Shown piece after piece: positions 35,277-43,105 of a stretch of 64,000 nt of DNA (the first letter of the stretch is position 1; each line of letters opens with the position of its first letter). Below the pieces are notes generated by a model. It did no database searches, was not told the DNA's origin, and saw nothing but the letters and a program-made list of their open reading frames with translations. Position numbers and translations under genes: made by a program. Source of the DNA: Pyrinomonadaceae bacterium (GTDB lineage: Bacteria; Acidobacteriota; Blastocatellia; Pyrinomonadales; Pyrinomonadaceae). The stretch covers positions 372,001 through 436,000 of the forward strand of contig JAGOBH010000003.1 of the NCBI GenBank assembly GCA_017983495.1. The letters run 5' to 3'.

Positions 35277-36503
35277 TTATTCCGGAGGAAAGAGATAGCC
35301 CTGTGCGTATGAATCTGGAAGTACCAGCCGGCTCCTATTCCAAATGGTTTGCAGTGGTGGCCTTGACAATCGCCCAAAACTCTCTGTGCGTGCTGATTCC
35401 GATGCCAACAAGAGCCCAATCTGTCGTACGGTTAGTGTAAGGTGCCGATTAATCCCGGCTTTCAGCCAAGTGGCCGGACTACCTGTTTTGGTCGTTTGCA
35501 ATCCAATTGTTGCAACATATTGATCACCATATGAAAAGTCGGCCCCTGAATATTCATCCCGAAACATTAAAGAGTTGGCTTGACCCCAATACTGTTCAAA
35601 CTTTGCTCCATTTTCGTTTCTCAATCCTTCACCACGCATTACGACCCAGTGCTCAGGGCTGGCATATCGAATACTCGCACTAACATTCGGTAAGAAATCC
35701 AGAGGAGCGGGGGTTTTGGGGAATTGAATGGTGTAGTCGGAGTAAGTGGGAATCCTTGGCAACTTTCTTGCTGAAGAAACCGCGTCCTTCCAGTGTTTCC
35801 AATCATGCCTTGGCAATTCATGTTCAGCATTCTTTTCGAGTTGCGAAAGGAATTGAGGAAATGCACCGCAAGCGACGGTAAACGTGCGCCAATCCCCTAG
35901 CATTGGTATACGTCCACAAATCTCTTCTAAAGAAGGGGTAATATCAGTTTTTTGCTTGAGGTCTACTAACAAATCTACGTTAGCCGGCGCCAGTCTGAAC
36001 CGACGCAGTACCAGCTGAAGAAGGGGTACGAATGAAGGATTGCGAATTTCCTGCTCTCCAACTCGTAGACATATTCCAACCCCGTATTGCGAAGTAATCT
36101 TTTCTATTGCAGTTTGATAGCTCTCGGGTCTGTTCATACCAGTCACTGGTACGCCCGGGAGCATATGGAAATCAAGAAGGTCAAAATAGGTCTCTAGAGG
36201 GTGCTGTCCATTTTGATTCGAGAATAGACCCTCTACACTTCCAAAATCGATGAAATAAGGATTGCGGCCGTAGGCGGCCGCAATCGATCTAATGACGCCC
36301 CAAAAATAAGCACTATTTTCGACCGAAGCAAGAGCAGACCGCCGCTCATCCGGTAGAATCTGTTCGCACATTTCAAAAAGCGGTCTGATTTGTTTGAGAT
36401 CTTCGGCGAGCGTATTGGTCAGCGCAGCGAGTTCGGCAGACCGTCTCCGCAAAATTGGCACATAGAAAGTGTGATCAAACATAGTAACCCTCGCCCTATT
36501 CAC
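35277..36503 (-). CDS. Beta family protein (PF14350-like), C-terminus frameshifted
   Basis: 408 residues. It opens DHTFYVPILRRRSAELAAL, the start of the Beta protein family. Later landmarks are FIDFGSVEG, then WKHWKDAVSSARKLPRIPTYSDYTIQF and TWLKAGINRHLTLTVRQIGLLL. After that the frame reads an unfamiliar tail (ASESARTESFGRLSRPP). One base off, it reads GIGISTHREFWAIVKATTAN and stops at 35335, which looks like a natural C-terminus. A one-base indel near 35400-35410 (mutation or sequencing error) is the likely cause. It overlaps the HigA-ImmA gene by 8 bp and belongs to its operon. The molecular function is unknown. The family is often found on defence islands. Confidence 0.75.
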   Translation of the reverse strand: MNRARVTMFDHTFYVPILRRRSAELAALTNTLAEDLKQIRPLFEMCEQILPDERRSALASVENSAYFWGVIRSIAAAYGRNPYFIDFGSVEGLFSNQNGQHPLETYFDLLDFHMLPGVPVTGMNRPESYQTAIEKITSQYGVGICLRVGEQEIRNPSFVPLLQLVLRRFRLAPANVDLLVDLKQKTDITPSLEEICGRIPMLGDWRTFTVACGAFPQFLSQLEKNAEHELPRHDWKHWKDAVSSARKLPRIPTYSDYTIQFPKTPAPLDFLPNVSASIRYASPEHWVVMRGEGLRNENGAKFEQYWGQANSLMFRDEYSGADFSYGDQYVATIGLQTTKTGSPATWLKAGINRHLTLTVRQIGLLLASESARTESFGRLSRPPLQTIWNRSRLVLPDSYAQGYLFPPE

Positions 36504-37701
36504 TTACCATTCCGAATAGATAACGAATGCGGCCGTGACCGACCAAGTCGTTAAATAAATGATAGGAGTTCTTCTCCCTTCTCACCCTTCCGGCAACAAT
36601 GGCCGGATGGACATTTATATGACTTGCGAAACGTAAGATCGTATTCTTAGATGGAGCGACCCTTGCTGGACTTGACGCCCACTTCTGAATGGGAATCAAC
36701 GCTTCACTCGCAACTTTGTCAGCTTCGACCTCTTTCGGGTCATCGATCTTCTTAATATCAAGATCATCGAAAAATTGACTAACACCCTGTCCGAAATGGA
36801 GTGAAATGTGTGCGAGTTCGTGCATCAGACTGAACCAAAAATTATCCACGCGATCATGTCGAAGTGACAAACCAATAATGGGGTGGTCCACATAAACCAT
36901 TATAGCTGACCCATCTAAATACGTTTGGGGCAGAGAGGCCTCAGTAATCAATGAGATTCCATGTTCTCGAAGAACACGTTGAGCCTGAAGCGGCCCGTCA
37001 GGAAGCACACTTAACTTAGCAATCTCCCGCATAAACGCCATTGTTACGGATCCTTCGCTCCACTTTTTTTCAGGAGGATTTTCAAGAGCTTTCGTAAGAA
37101 TCCTTACTGTCCAAGCCGTGAGAGCGTACCGATTCATCTCTCGACCTGCTCGCACCGTTGACGCTTTATTTAGGGCGTAAATTCTATCCAACCCACCGAC
37201 GGAGTCAATGAACTTTGAAATAACATTCTCAGCGTCACGTTTTGCGGCTTCGTACGATTCCGTAAGCCAACCACGGGAACACATTTCCTTTAACGGGAAC
37301 CGTTTCCATTCAGTCTTTTGCGGCTCGGTGACTTCTGATGTCATGGGTTGCAGCAAAACGGTCGCAGGAATTCCTAACCCTGTATGAAGTGCCTGAATCA
37401 TAGGGAGCGTCAGCGTTCGTTTGCCCGAGAGAACCTCGGAAACTTTACTTCTGCTCCCGATAAACGGAACAAGGTCGGTCTGTTTAAGATCACTTTGTTC
37501 CATTCTGAAAAGAATCGCATCAATTGGGTTAGTCGCCGGCGCAACTGAAATCTTGTTCTCATAGCCTTCGATCAAGTGAACTAACAATTCCAAATGCTTC
37601 CCATCATTTGAATTGGGGTCGGGATCGATGTCCATCAACAAGTTGATTTCGTCAAGTACACGTTCGTAGGTGTTTCTATCTTTTATGATTTCGGGCAGCA
37701 T
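36496..37701 (-). CDS. HigA-like antitoxin fused to an ImmA/IrrE peptidase
   Basis: I place the start at ATG 37699-37701, four bases after the HigB stop with GGAAG upstream, giving 401 residues. The frame is open to 37752, but that would overlap the toxin by 47 bp. The HTH is near residues 65-120 (LKQTDLVPFIGSRSKVSEVL, SGKRTLTLPMIQALHTGLGI). The C-terminal half is an ImmA/IrrE zinc peptidase domain with HELAH (FSLMHELAHISLHFG), followed by acidic EVEADK as third ligand. The combination suggests an antitoxin-repressor that can be regulated by, or carry out, proteolysis. Confidence 0.85.
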   Translation of the reverse strand: MLPEIIKDRNTYERVLDEINLLMDIDPDPNSNDGKHLELLVHLIEGYENKISVAPATNPIDAILFRMEQSDLKQTDLVPFIGSRSKVSEVLSGKRTLTLPMIQALHTGLGIPATVLLQPMTSEVTEPQKTEWKRFPLKEMCSRGWLTESYEAAKRDAENVISKFIDSVGGLDRIYALNKASTVRAGREMNRYALTAWTVRILTKALENPPEKKWSEGSVTMAFMREIAKLSVLPDGPLQAQRVLREHGISLITEASLPQTYLDGSAIMVYVDHPIIGLSLRHDRVDNFWFSLMHELAHISLHFGQGVSQFFDDLDIKKIDDPKEVEADKVASEALIPIQKWASSPARVAPSKNTILRFASHINVHPAIVAGRVRREKNSYHLFNDLVGHGRIRYLFGMVSE

Positions 37702-37705
37702 TTCG

Positions 37706-37990
37706 CTATAGCTTCCATTTCGAATATTCGGCGTGAGTTCCAAGCCTTTCAATTTTTACAATTCCGGTGTTATATGCAATTTTCGCCACGAGTCGATAGT
37801 CATTCCTCTTAATGTTGAATACAACTATATTGTTTGCAAGAAAACTAGTCGCTTTGTACTTATCTTTTATATCGCTTGGCGTCTTCCAATCAGCAAACTT
37901 AACTTCTTCTAACCAAGCCCCGAGTATGCTGCGCACATCAGCGTGCTTGGCAGCAAAACGATCGAGTAGTGGAATCCCTATCACCTTCAT
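37706..37990 (-). CDS. HigB-type toxin
   Basis: 94 residues from ATG 37988-37990, with AAGG upstream. It is a RelE-fold HigB protein: MKVIGIPLLDRFAAKHADVR, then FLANNIVVFNIKRNDYRLVA and the tail THAEYSKWKL are family landmarks. Such toxins cut mRNA on the ribosome. A TTG further upstream (38018-38020) would place translation inside the operator and is not preferred. It is first of three genes: higB, higA-immA, beta. Confidence 0.87.
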   Translation of the reverse strand: MKVIGIPLLDRFAAKHADVRSILGAWLEEVKFADWKTPSDIKDKYKATSFLANNIVVFNIKRNDYRLVAKIAYNTGIVKIERLGTHAEYSKWKL

Positions 37991-38006
37991 TAGAGTACAC
38001 GTTTCA

Positions 38007-38041
38007 GATGTTCCCGTCAAGGGAACATCATATATGTTCCC
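38007..38041 (-). promoter_or_regulatory. Three-half-site operator and promoter of the HigB operon
   Basis: GATGTTCCC at 38007-38015, GGGAACATC at 38021-38029 and ATGTTCCC at 38034-38041 give two perfect overlapping palindromes. On the minus strand TTGACG sits at 38015-38020, a 17-bp spacer follows, and TACTCT is the -10, ending 12 bases before the ATG. Binding of the HigA-like repressor would block RNA polymerase. Confidence 0.75.
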
Positions 38042-38193
38042 CTTAATCTAACATGGCTTCACAATCCATGCAAATTCGAACGAATTGTAACAAAACCTGA
38101 CAGGTAAGAGAATATCTTACCGAAAATGTCCTAAACGGAGAAACAAGCAGTTGGTTTACAAAAGGCGGACGGAAAAGATCGGTGTCTGACCTG

Positions 38194-38600
38194 AATCGGG
38201 AATCGGGGGAGGAAAGTAGAAAGTAAAAAGTGAAAAGTAAAAAGGCAAAAGTTGGAAGGGAAGTTTTGCTTGTTAATTTTCTGCTAGATCGCTTTTGCAA
38301 GGCGGCCGGGGGGCGAACAGTGGTCGGTGGTCAGGGGCTCTGAGGAACGTGAATTGGGAATCGGGAAGAGTGATGAGTGATGAGTGATGAGTGATGAGTG
38401 GAAAAGTGAAAGAGTGAAGAAGGGGAATCGGGAAGAAGAGGGGAAGAGGGGAAGAGGAGAAGAGGGGAAGAGGAGAAGGGGCGAACAGTGGCCAGTGGGG
38501 AAAGGAAGAAGAGGAGAAGAGGGGAAGAGGAGATGGGGAGTTGGTTCAATTGACATTTGGGGCGGGAAATTGAGAATTGAGAAATCGGGAGGGATGAGGG
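38194..38600. repeat. Purine-rich low-complexity tract
   Basis: This gene-free interval holds AAAGTGAAAAG and AAAGTAAAAAG units, four GTGATGA units near 38370, a long GAAGAGGGGAAGAGG run, and two short heptamer pieces (CAGTGGTCGGTGGTCAG at 38318 and CAGTGGCCAGTGG at 38486, both preceded by GCGAA). Open frames here are repeat artefacts. Confidence 0.7.
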
Positions 38601-38607
38601 ATTTAGC

Positions 38608-38664
38608 TTGACGACTGTCGTTGCGGACTGGTAAGTTAGTGATGATGTCAACCTATAGGTTAAC
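38608..38664 (+). promoter_or_regulatory. Promoter and operator of the second HigBA pair
   Basis: TTGACG at 38608-38613, an 18-bp spacer, and TAAGTT at 38632-38637 form a plausible promoter. The near-perfect palindrome GTCAACCTATAGGTTAAC at 38647-38664 ends three bases before the toxin ATG, and its AGGTTAAC may also act as the ribosome site. Antitoxin binding could block both transcription and translation. Confidence 0.6.
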
Positions 38665-38667
38665 ATT

Positions 38668-39048
38668 ATGCCCACAGTTGAGATCGTAAAAGGAAATTGT
38701 TTCGAGATCCGTGGGTGGGTCAAAGATGGCGAGTGCCAGGTGTTGGATTTTCTAAGTGAACTTGCCGGCAATGGCAATCCGGAAGCGGACAGACTCTTAT
38801 GGCTGATACGGAAAACGGCGGAAAATGGAGTTTCAGGTAATATCAGACATGTCAGATCGCTCGGTGATGAGATATTCGAATTTAAGGGTAACGATACGGC
38901 GAGGGTCCTGTTTTTTTATGACAGGGGCAAATTGATTATCTGTTCTCATGGGTTTGCCGGAAAGAAAGGGAACGAAAAGAAGTTTATAAAGGACCAAAAG
39001 GCAAAGGCCGTCGTAATAAGAGCGGCATATTTTGCAGAACGAGGTTAG
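38668..39048 (+). CDS. Gp49/HigB2-like toxin
   Basis: 126 residues. It is a RelE-superfamily protein of the phage-derived Gp49-like type, with VLDFLSELAGNGNPEADRLL, then RHVRSLGDEIFEFKGND, and VLFFYDRGKLIICSHGFAGK. The usual basic C-terminal helix (KKFIKDQKAKAVVIRAAYF) is present. It is probably a ribosome-dependent mRNase. The antitoxin ATG follows four bases after its stop. The toxin-first order matches HigBA. Confidence 0.88.
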   Translation: MPTVEIVKGNCFEIRGWVKDGECQVLDFLSELAGNGNPEADRLLWLIRKTAENGVSGNIRHVRSLGDEIFEFKGNDTARVLFFYDRGKLIICSHGFAGKKGNEKKFIKDQKAKAVVIRAAYFAERG

Positions 39049-39052
39049 TAAA

Positions 39053-39433
39053 ATGTCAGGCAAGAAACCTATAGCAGCTGAACGATTTCAGACATTGATC
39101 GACGATGCGACGCAACGCGACAGCTTTTGGGTCGACGGGGCAAAGCTCGAACTCTCAGAACAGATATTCGAAGCAATGCAAGATCTGGGGATAAGCGAGT
39201 CCGAGCTTTCCAGACGTCTCGGTGTCAGCCGTGCGTACGTGAACAAGATACTAAAGGGCACCGCAAATTTGACTATCGAATCTTTGGTGAAGATCGGCCG
39301 GGCGTTGGGACGTGAATTCAAGTTCGAATTTGCCGGAAATTTGGCTTCGGGTGGAAAGCCCCAGAGAAAAGCGCCAAGGTCAATCACTAAAGCATCTATC
39401 GCCCCGCCCGGACGGCCCGTCCATCCCGCGTGA
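39053..39433 (+). CDS. XRE-type HTH antitoxin (HigA-like)
   Basis: 126 residues from ATG 39053, with GAGG upstream. The frame is open from 39032, but those codons overlap the toxin end. The helix-turn-helix is ESELSRRLGVSRAYVNKILK near residues 56-75, followed by a short dimerisation helix and a basic, Pro-rich tail. It pairs with the upstream Gp49-like toxin and likely binds the palindrome at 38647-38664. Confidence 0.88.
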   Translation: MSGKKPIAAERFQTLIDDATQRDSFWVDGAKLELSEQIFEAMQDLGISESELSRRLGVSRAYVNKILKGTANLTIESLVKIGRALGREFKFEFAGNLASGGKPQRKAPRSITKASIAPPGRPVHPA

Positions 39434-39541
39434 TCCAGGAACAATCAACCCCGAAATTGGCGGATGGGGGGGATTGGGTGTGTATAATTGGGGAGACTGC
39501 TGCGCGGGGGCGTGGCGGGCGGGGCGGGTTGCGGTTCGCGG

Positions 39542-40702
39542 ATGATATACACGACGGAACAGGTAATATTTTGGCTGAGCGTGGGTGTGCTGGCGTATGT
39601 TTACGCGGGTTATCCGCTGGTCGTGTATCTGGCGGCGCGGATCATCGCAAAACCGCTCAGACGCAGGGACGTCGAACCGACGGTCACCGTATTGATCACG
39701 GCGTTTAACGAAGAGGGCTCGATCCGCGAAAAGATCGAGAATACGCTGGCGATCGAATATCCGCGGGAAAAGCTGGAGATACTGGTCGCGTCGGACGGTT
39801 CGACGGACCGGACGGACGAGATCGTACGCGAATTGACGGACCGCGGCATCAAGCTCTTCAGGCAAGAGGGCCGTCTGGGCAAAACGGTGACGCAGAATAA
39901 CGCCGTCGCACAGAGCACGGGCGAGATCATACTGTTTTCGGACGCCACCACGGAATATTCGCCGGACGTGCTCCGCCGCGTGCTGCCGGCTTTTGCCGAC
40001 GAGACGGTCGGCTGTGTCGCGGGCCGGCTGATCTACGTCGATAGCGGCGAGAACAGCGTGGGAGCCGGTGCCAAGAGCTATTGGGGCTACGAGACGTTTA
40101 TCAAGTCGGCCGAGAGCGACGCGTGTTCGCTGATCGGTGCGTCGGGCTGTCTTTACGCGGTGCGGCGTCAGGCGTACCGGCCGATGTACGCCGAAGCGTG
40201 TTCGGATTTTCTGATCTGCACCGAACTTTACCGCCAGGGGCTGCGGAGCGTCTTCGAGCCTGACGCCGTTTGTTTTGAACACACCAACAGCAAGACCGAC
40301 GACGAATTTCGCATGCGCGTCCGCGTCATCTCGCAAACATTTACCGATCTCTGGCGAAACGCCGACATGATGAACCCGTTCAAGAGCGGCTTTTACGCGG
40401 TGCAGCTCGTATCGCACAAGGTGCTCAGATACGCCGTGCCGTTCCTGCTGCTGGCGGTCTTTGCCGCAAGCGCGGTGCTGGCGATGTCGTCAACGATATA
40501 CCTGCTGGCGTTTACGGCGCAATGTGTTTTCTACGTGATGGCGCTCGGCGGCTGGCTGGTCGAACGGGCCGGTCGACGCGTCAGGCTGCTGGTCATACCG
40601 CTATATTTCGTGCTCGCAAATCTCGCGTCGGTGATCGCTTTTGTTAAGTTCGTACGCGGCGAACGCGTCGTCACGTGGGATCCGGTCCGCGACGTTCGTT
40701 GA
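39542..40702 (+). CDS. GT2 glycosyltransferase, membrane-anchored
   Basis: 386 residues from ATG 39542. The frame is open upstream, but that DNA is G-rich intergenic sequence. One N-terminal membrane helix is followed by a GT-A domain: TVLITAFNEEGSIREKIEN, VASDGSTDRT, and the metal-site motif LFSDATTEYS in place of DXD. Three C-terminal hydrophobic segments follow. This is the architecture of processive or polyisoprenyl-linked GT2 enzymes of exopolysaccharide synthesis. It lies 3 bp before a second GT2 gene, so they form an operon. Confidence 0.88.
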   Translation: MIYTTEQVIFWLSVGVLAYVYAGYPLVVYLAARIIAKPLRRRDVEPTVTVLITAFNEEGSIREKIENTLAIEYPREKLEILVASDGSTDRTDEIVRELTDRGIKLFRQEGRLGKTVTQNNAVAQSTGEIILFSDATTEYSPDVLRRVLPAFADETVGCVAGRLIYVDSGENSVGAGAKSYWGYETFIKSAESDACSLIGASGCLYAVRRQAYRPMYAEACSDFLICTELYRQGLRSVFEPDAVCFEHTNSKTDDEFRMRVRVISQTFTDLWRNADMMNPFKSGFYAVQLVSHKVLRYAVPFLLLAVFAASAVLAMSSTIYLLAFTAQCVFYVMALGGWLVERAGRRVRLLVIPLYFVLANLASVIAFVKFVRGERVVTWDPVRDVR

Positions 40703-40705
40703 TCG

Positions 40706-41746
40706 ATGGAACGATACTCTAACGACAAATTCGGAGTCCAGGTGAACGTTGGCCGCGACGTTTTGTCGTCCCGTCCAAAGGTCAGCGTGATCATTCCGGC
40801 ATACAACGTTGCAGAGTTTATCGGCGAGGCCATCGAATCGGTCATCGGGCAGAAGTTTCGCGATCACGAGATCATCGTCATTAACGACGGGTCGCCGGAT
40901 ACGCCGCAGTTCGAACGTGCACTGAATCAGTACCGTCAGAGTATCATCTACATCAAACAGCCATCGATGGGCGCCGGAGCGGCACGAAATACCGGCATTC
41001 GAAAGGCTCGCGGCGGGGTGATCGCGTTTCTCGACGGCGACGACATCTGGCTGCCGGAATTCCTTGAATCGCAAATGGCGTTTTTGGCCACCGGGTATGA
41101 CATGGTCTATGCGGACGCGTATCAGTTCGGGATGCGGTCGGCACTGCGAAAGACGTTCATGGCGACGGCTCCGTCCGTTGGCGAAGTGACGGCGGCGGCA
41201 ATACTCGATTTTCGCTGCAACGTCATCACCTCGGGGACGGTCGCGACCAAAGCGGCGCTCGAAAAGGCCGGGCTGTTTGAGCACGAGCGAACAAAAGCGC
41301 ACGATTTTCACCTATGGGTGCGAATGGCCAAAACGGGTGCTAAGATCGGCTATCAGCGAAAGCAGCTGCTGAAATACCGCGTCCATCTGGCGAGTCTGTC
41401 GGGCGATTCGGTCAGCCGTGTGGAACGCGAGATCGATGTGTTTAAGCGGGTGCGCGATTCGATCGAGCTGTCGGCCGAAGAGACCGCCATTCTCGAACGC
41501 CGTCTGGCCGGTCTCGAATCCGACCTGCAGGTCGAATACGGCAAGTTCTATCTGATCAAGGAAGATTTCGCGAATGCTCACCGCTCTTTTGCCGAGGCAA
41601 ACAGGCATCGCCGCTCATTAAAGCTCACCACCATCACCTGGCTCGCACGCATCGCTCCGCGGCGTCTGCTCACGCATTATCGCAATCACCGCCCGGACGA
41701 GATCGCATTCGTCCCGCGACACGTTCCGCCGAGGAAGTCGTCCTAG
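40706..41746 (+). CDS. GT2 glycosyltransferase
   Basis: 346 residues. The soluble GT-A domain begins KVSVIIPAYNVAEFIGEAIE, with VINDGS and the DXD motif FLDGDDIW. HDFHLWVRMAKTG is the acceptor-side motif typical of family 2. The C-terminal 100 residues are helical and include a TPR-like stretch (KFYLIKEDFANAHRSFAEAN). It is probably a cytosolic transferase adding a sugar to a lipid-linked glycan, together with the upstream GT2 enzyme. Confidence 0.88.
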   Translation: MERYSNDKFGVQVNVGRDVLSSRPKVSVIIPAYNVAEFIGEAIESVIGQKFRDHEIIVINDGSPDTPQFERALNQYRQSIIYIKQPSMGAGAARNTGIRKARGGVIAFLDGDDIWLPEFLESQMAFLATGYDMVYADAYQFGMRSALRKTFMATAPSVGEVTAAAILDFRCNVITSGTVATKAALEKAGLFEHERTKAHDFHLWVRMAKTGAKIGYQRKQLLKYRVHLASLSGDSVSRVEREIDVFKRVRDSIELSAEETAILERRLAGLESDLQVEYGKFYLIKEDFANAHRSFAEANRHRRSLKLTTITWLARIAPRRLLTHYRNHRPDEIAFVPRHVPPRKSS

Positions 41747-41767
41747 CTATATGCTGTCAACGTATGA

Positions 41768-42430
41768 TCAGTTTCGGATCAGCCAGATCGAGAAGTATCG
41801 ATTGCCCTTTTCCTCATACTCGTCAAAACCCCAAACGGCGCGGCCGTAGGTCCTGACATAGACGTTCATGATCTCGCGGATATCACAGCCGGTGCACTTG
41901 AACGAGAACGGTGAAACGTTTCCGAGCCTCGAAGAGTTGCTGATCCTCGGAACGGTATAGTTGCCGTATCCATTGTTGTTTGCGAATGTCCGAAACTCAG
42001 GCATGTTTTCCAGCGCGTCAAAACCATCCAGCGTTGTGACGTTCTTAAGATCGACGTTGGGGATGATCGATTCGAGAAGGGCCGGAATTTTGTCGGTCGG
42101 GATCAGATTGATGACACCACGTTTGATCTCCCATTTGTAACGCGGCTCGGCCCGGACGATCGCATCAAGCAGCCCTCGTACGGTTAGAGTGGCCGGCCGG
42201 AGCTTGTATTTTTTAGAACGTTCCAGCGACGAGTCAAAAACGACGCCGGCCGACACGGGTATCCACGCCGCAAACTCTCCGATCGTGAGTTCTTTTTCCG
42301 GCAACCATTTTGGAACCTGCCGGTCGAGATCATCGACCTGAGCGGACTTGTTTGGTACAGTTGTGACCTGTCCGAATACTGCCGTCGAATACAATAGGAT
42401 CAAAAGTGCGATTTTGAGAGTGTGTGTCAT
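41768..42430 (-). CDS. Exported protein of unknown function
   Basis: 220 residues from ATG 42428-42430. A Sec signal peptide (LKIALLILLYSTAVFGQ) ends near residue 21. The remainder has an STN/secretin-N-like feel (ELTIGEFAAWIPVSAGVVFD, then TVRGLLDAIVRAEPRYKWEI), with a lone CTGC pair near residue 175. No enzyme motif is seen. It is preceded on the same strand by another hypothetical gene, 42 bp away. Confidence 0.7.
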   Translation of the reverse strand: MTHTLKIALLILLYSTAVFGQVTTVPNKSAQVDDLDRQVPKWLPEKELTIGEFAAWIPVSAGVVFDSSLERSKKYKLRPATLTVRGLLDAIVRAEPRYKWEIKRGVINLIPTDKIPALLESIIPNVDLKNVTTLDGFDALENMPEFRTFANNNGYGNYTVPRISNSSRLGNVSPFSFKCTGCDIREIMNVYVRTYGRAVWGFDEYEEKGNRYFSIWLIRN

Positions 42431-42472
42431 AAAAACCTTAGAGAATCTACCCACTCCGATCAATACTATCGA

Positions 42473-43021
42473 CTACTCAGGCTCCACAATACTGGGCGTG
42501 AACGGTTTGCCGTAGAGTTCCTGGTAGACCCAACCGAGGAAGCGGGCTTCGGCGGTGCAGAGGTTTTCGATCCAGGAACTGGTTAGGTACATTCGCTTTT
42601 CGAGAGCGGTCGTCAGCTTGTTCGATTTGGCGACGGCGGACATCTCGTGGTCGGCGTCGAGGTCGTAAGCCTCGGTCAACTCGGTGCGTGCCTGGCGTGC
42701 GTCGGAAATGGCATTGAGAATGTCGGTGATCCAGGCGTTGAGCTTGGGTTCGGTGTCGTTTTCCGCGAGTGCCTGAAACGCTCCGACCGCGAACCGGGCT
42801 TCGGCGTTCTCAAACGGGTAGATCGCGACGCCATTCACCTTATCGTCCTGCTGTTTCCACTGGAAAAGCTCTTCGACCGCCGGCAGACGCATGCGGGCGG
42901 TGCGTTCGTCAAAATTAAGGAACCATTCAAGAATATCGGCGAGGGAACCGATGTCGGCTCCGCCTTCGTGGGTCATTCGGAGTTTTGGCGGCTGATCGTT
43001 AGCCGGAGCTGAGTTTGACAT
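42473..43021 (-). CDS. Hypothetical acidic protein
   Basis: 182 residues from ATG 43019-43021. It is soluble, acidic and mostly helical, with no signal peptide. I do not recognise it. The segment GSLADILEWFLNFDERTARM and the C-terminal SWIENLCTAEARFLGWVYQE look like conserved helices. It is divergent from the KirBac gene, sharing an 84-bp intergenic region. Confidence 0.6.
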   Translation of the reverse strand: MSNSAPANDQPPKLRMTHEGGADIGSLADILEWFLNFDERTARMRLPAVEELFQWKQQDDKVNGVAIYPFENAEARFAVGAFQALAENDTEPKLNAWITDILNAISDARQARTELTEAYDLDADHEMSAVAKSNKLTTALEKRMYLTSSWIENLCTAEARFLGWVYQELYGKPFTPSIVEPE

Positions 43022-43105
43022 AGATAATATTTCACCATCTGCGGCGTGCAAAAACCAATCTGCTTTTACAATTTTGACGCCTCGTCGCTATAATCACGTA
43101 GTACC

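Noticed and set aside
39380..40417. Leftward 345-codon frame opposite the first GT2 gene
   Set aside because: It is an antisense shadow in GC-rich DNA; the plus strand has the clear GT2 motifs.
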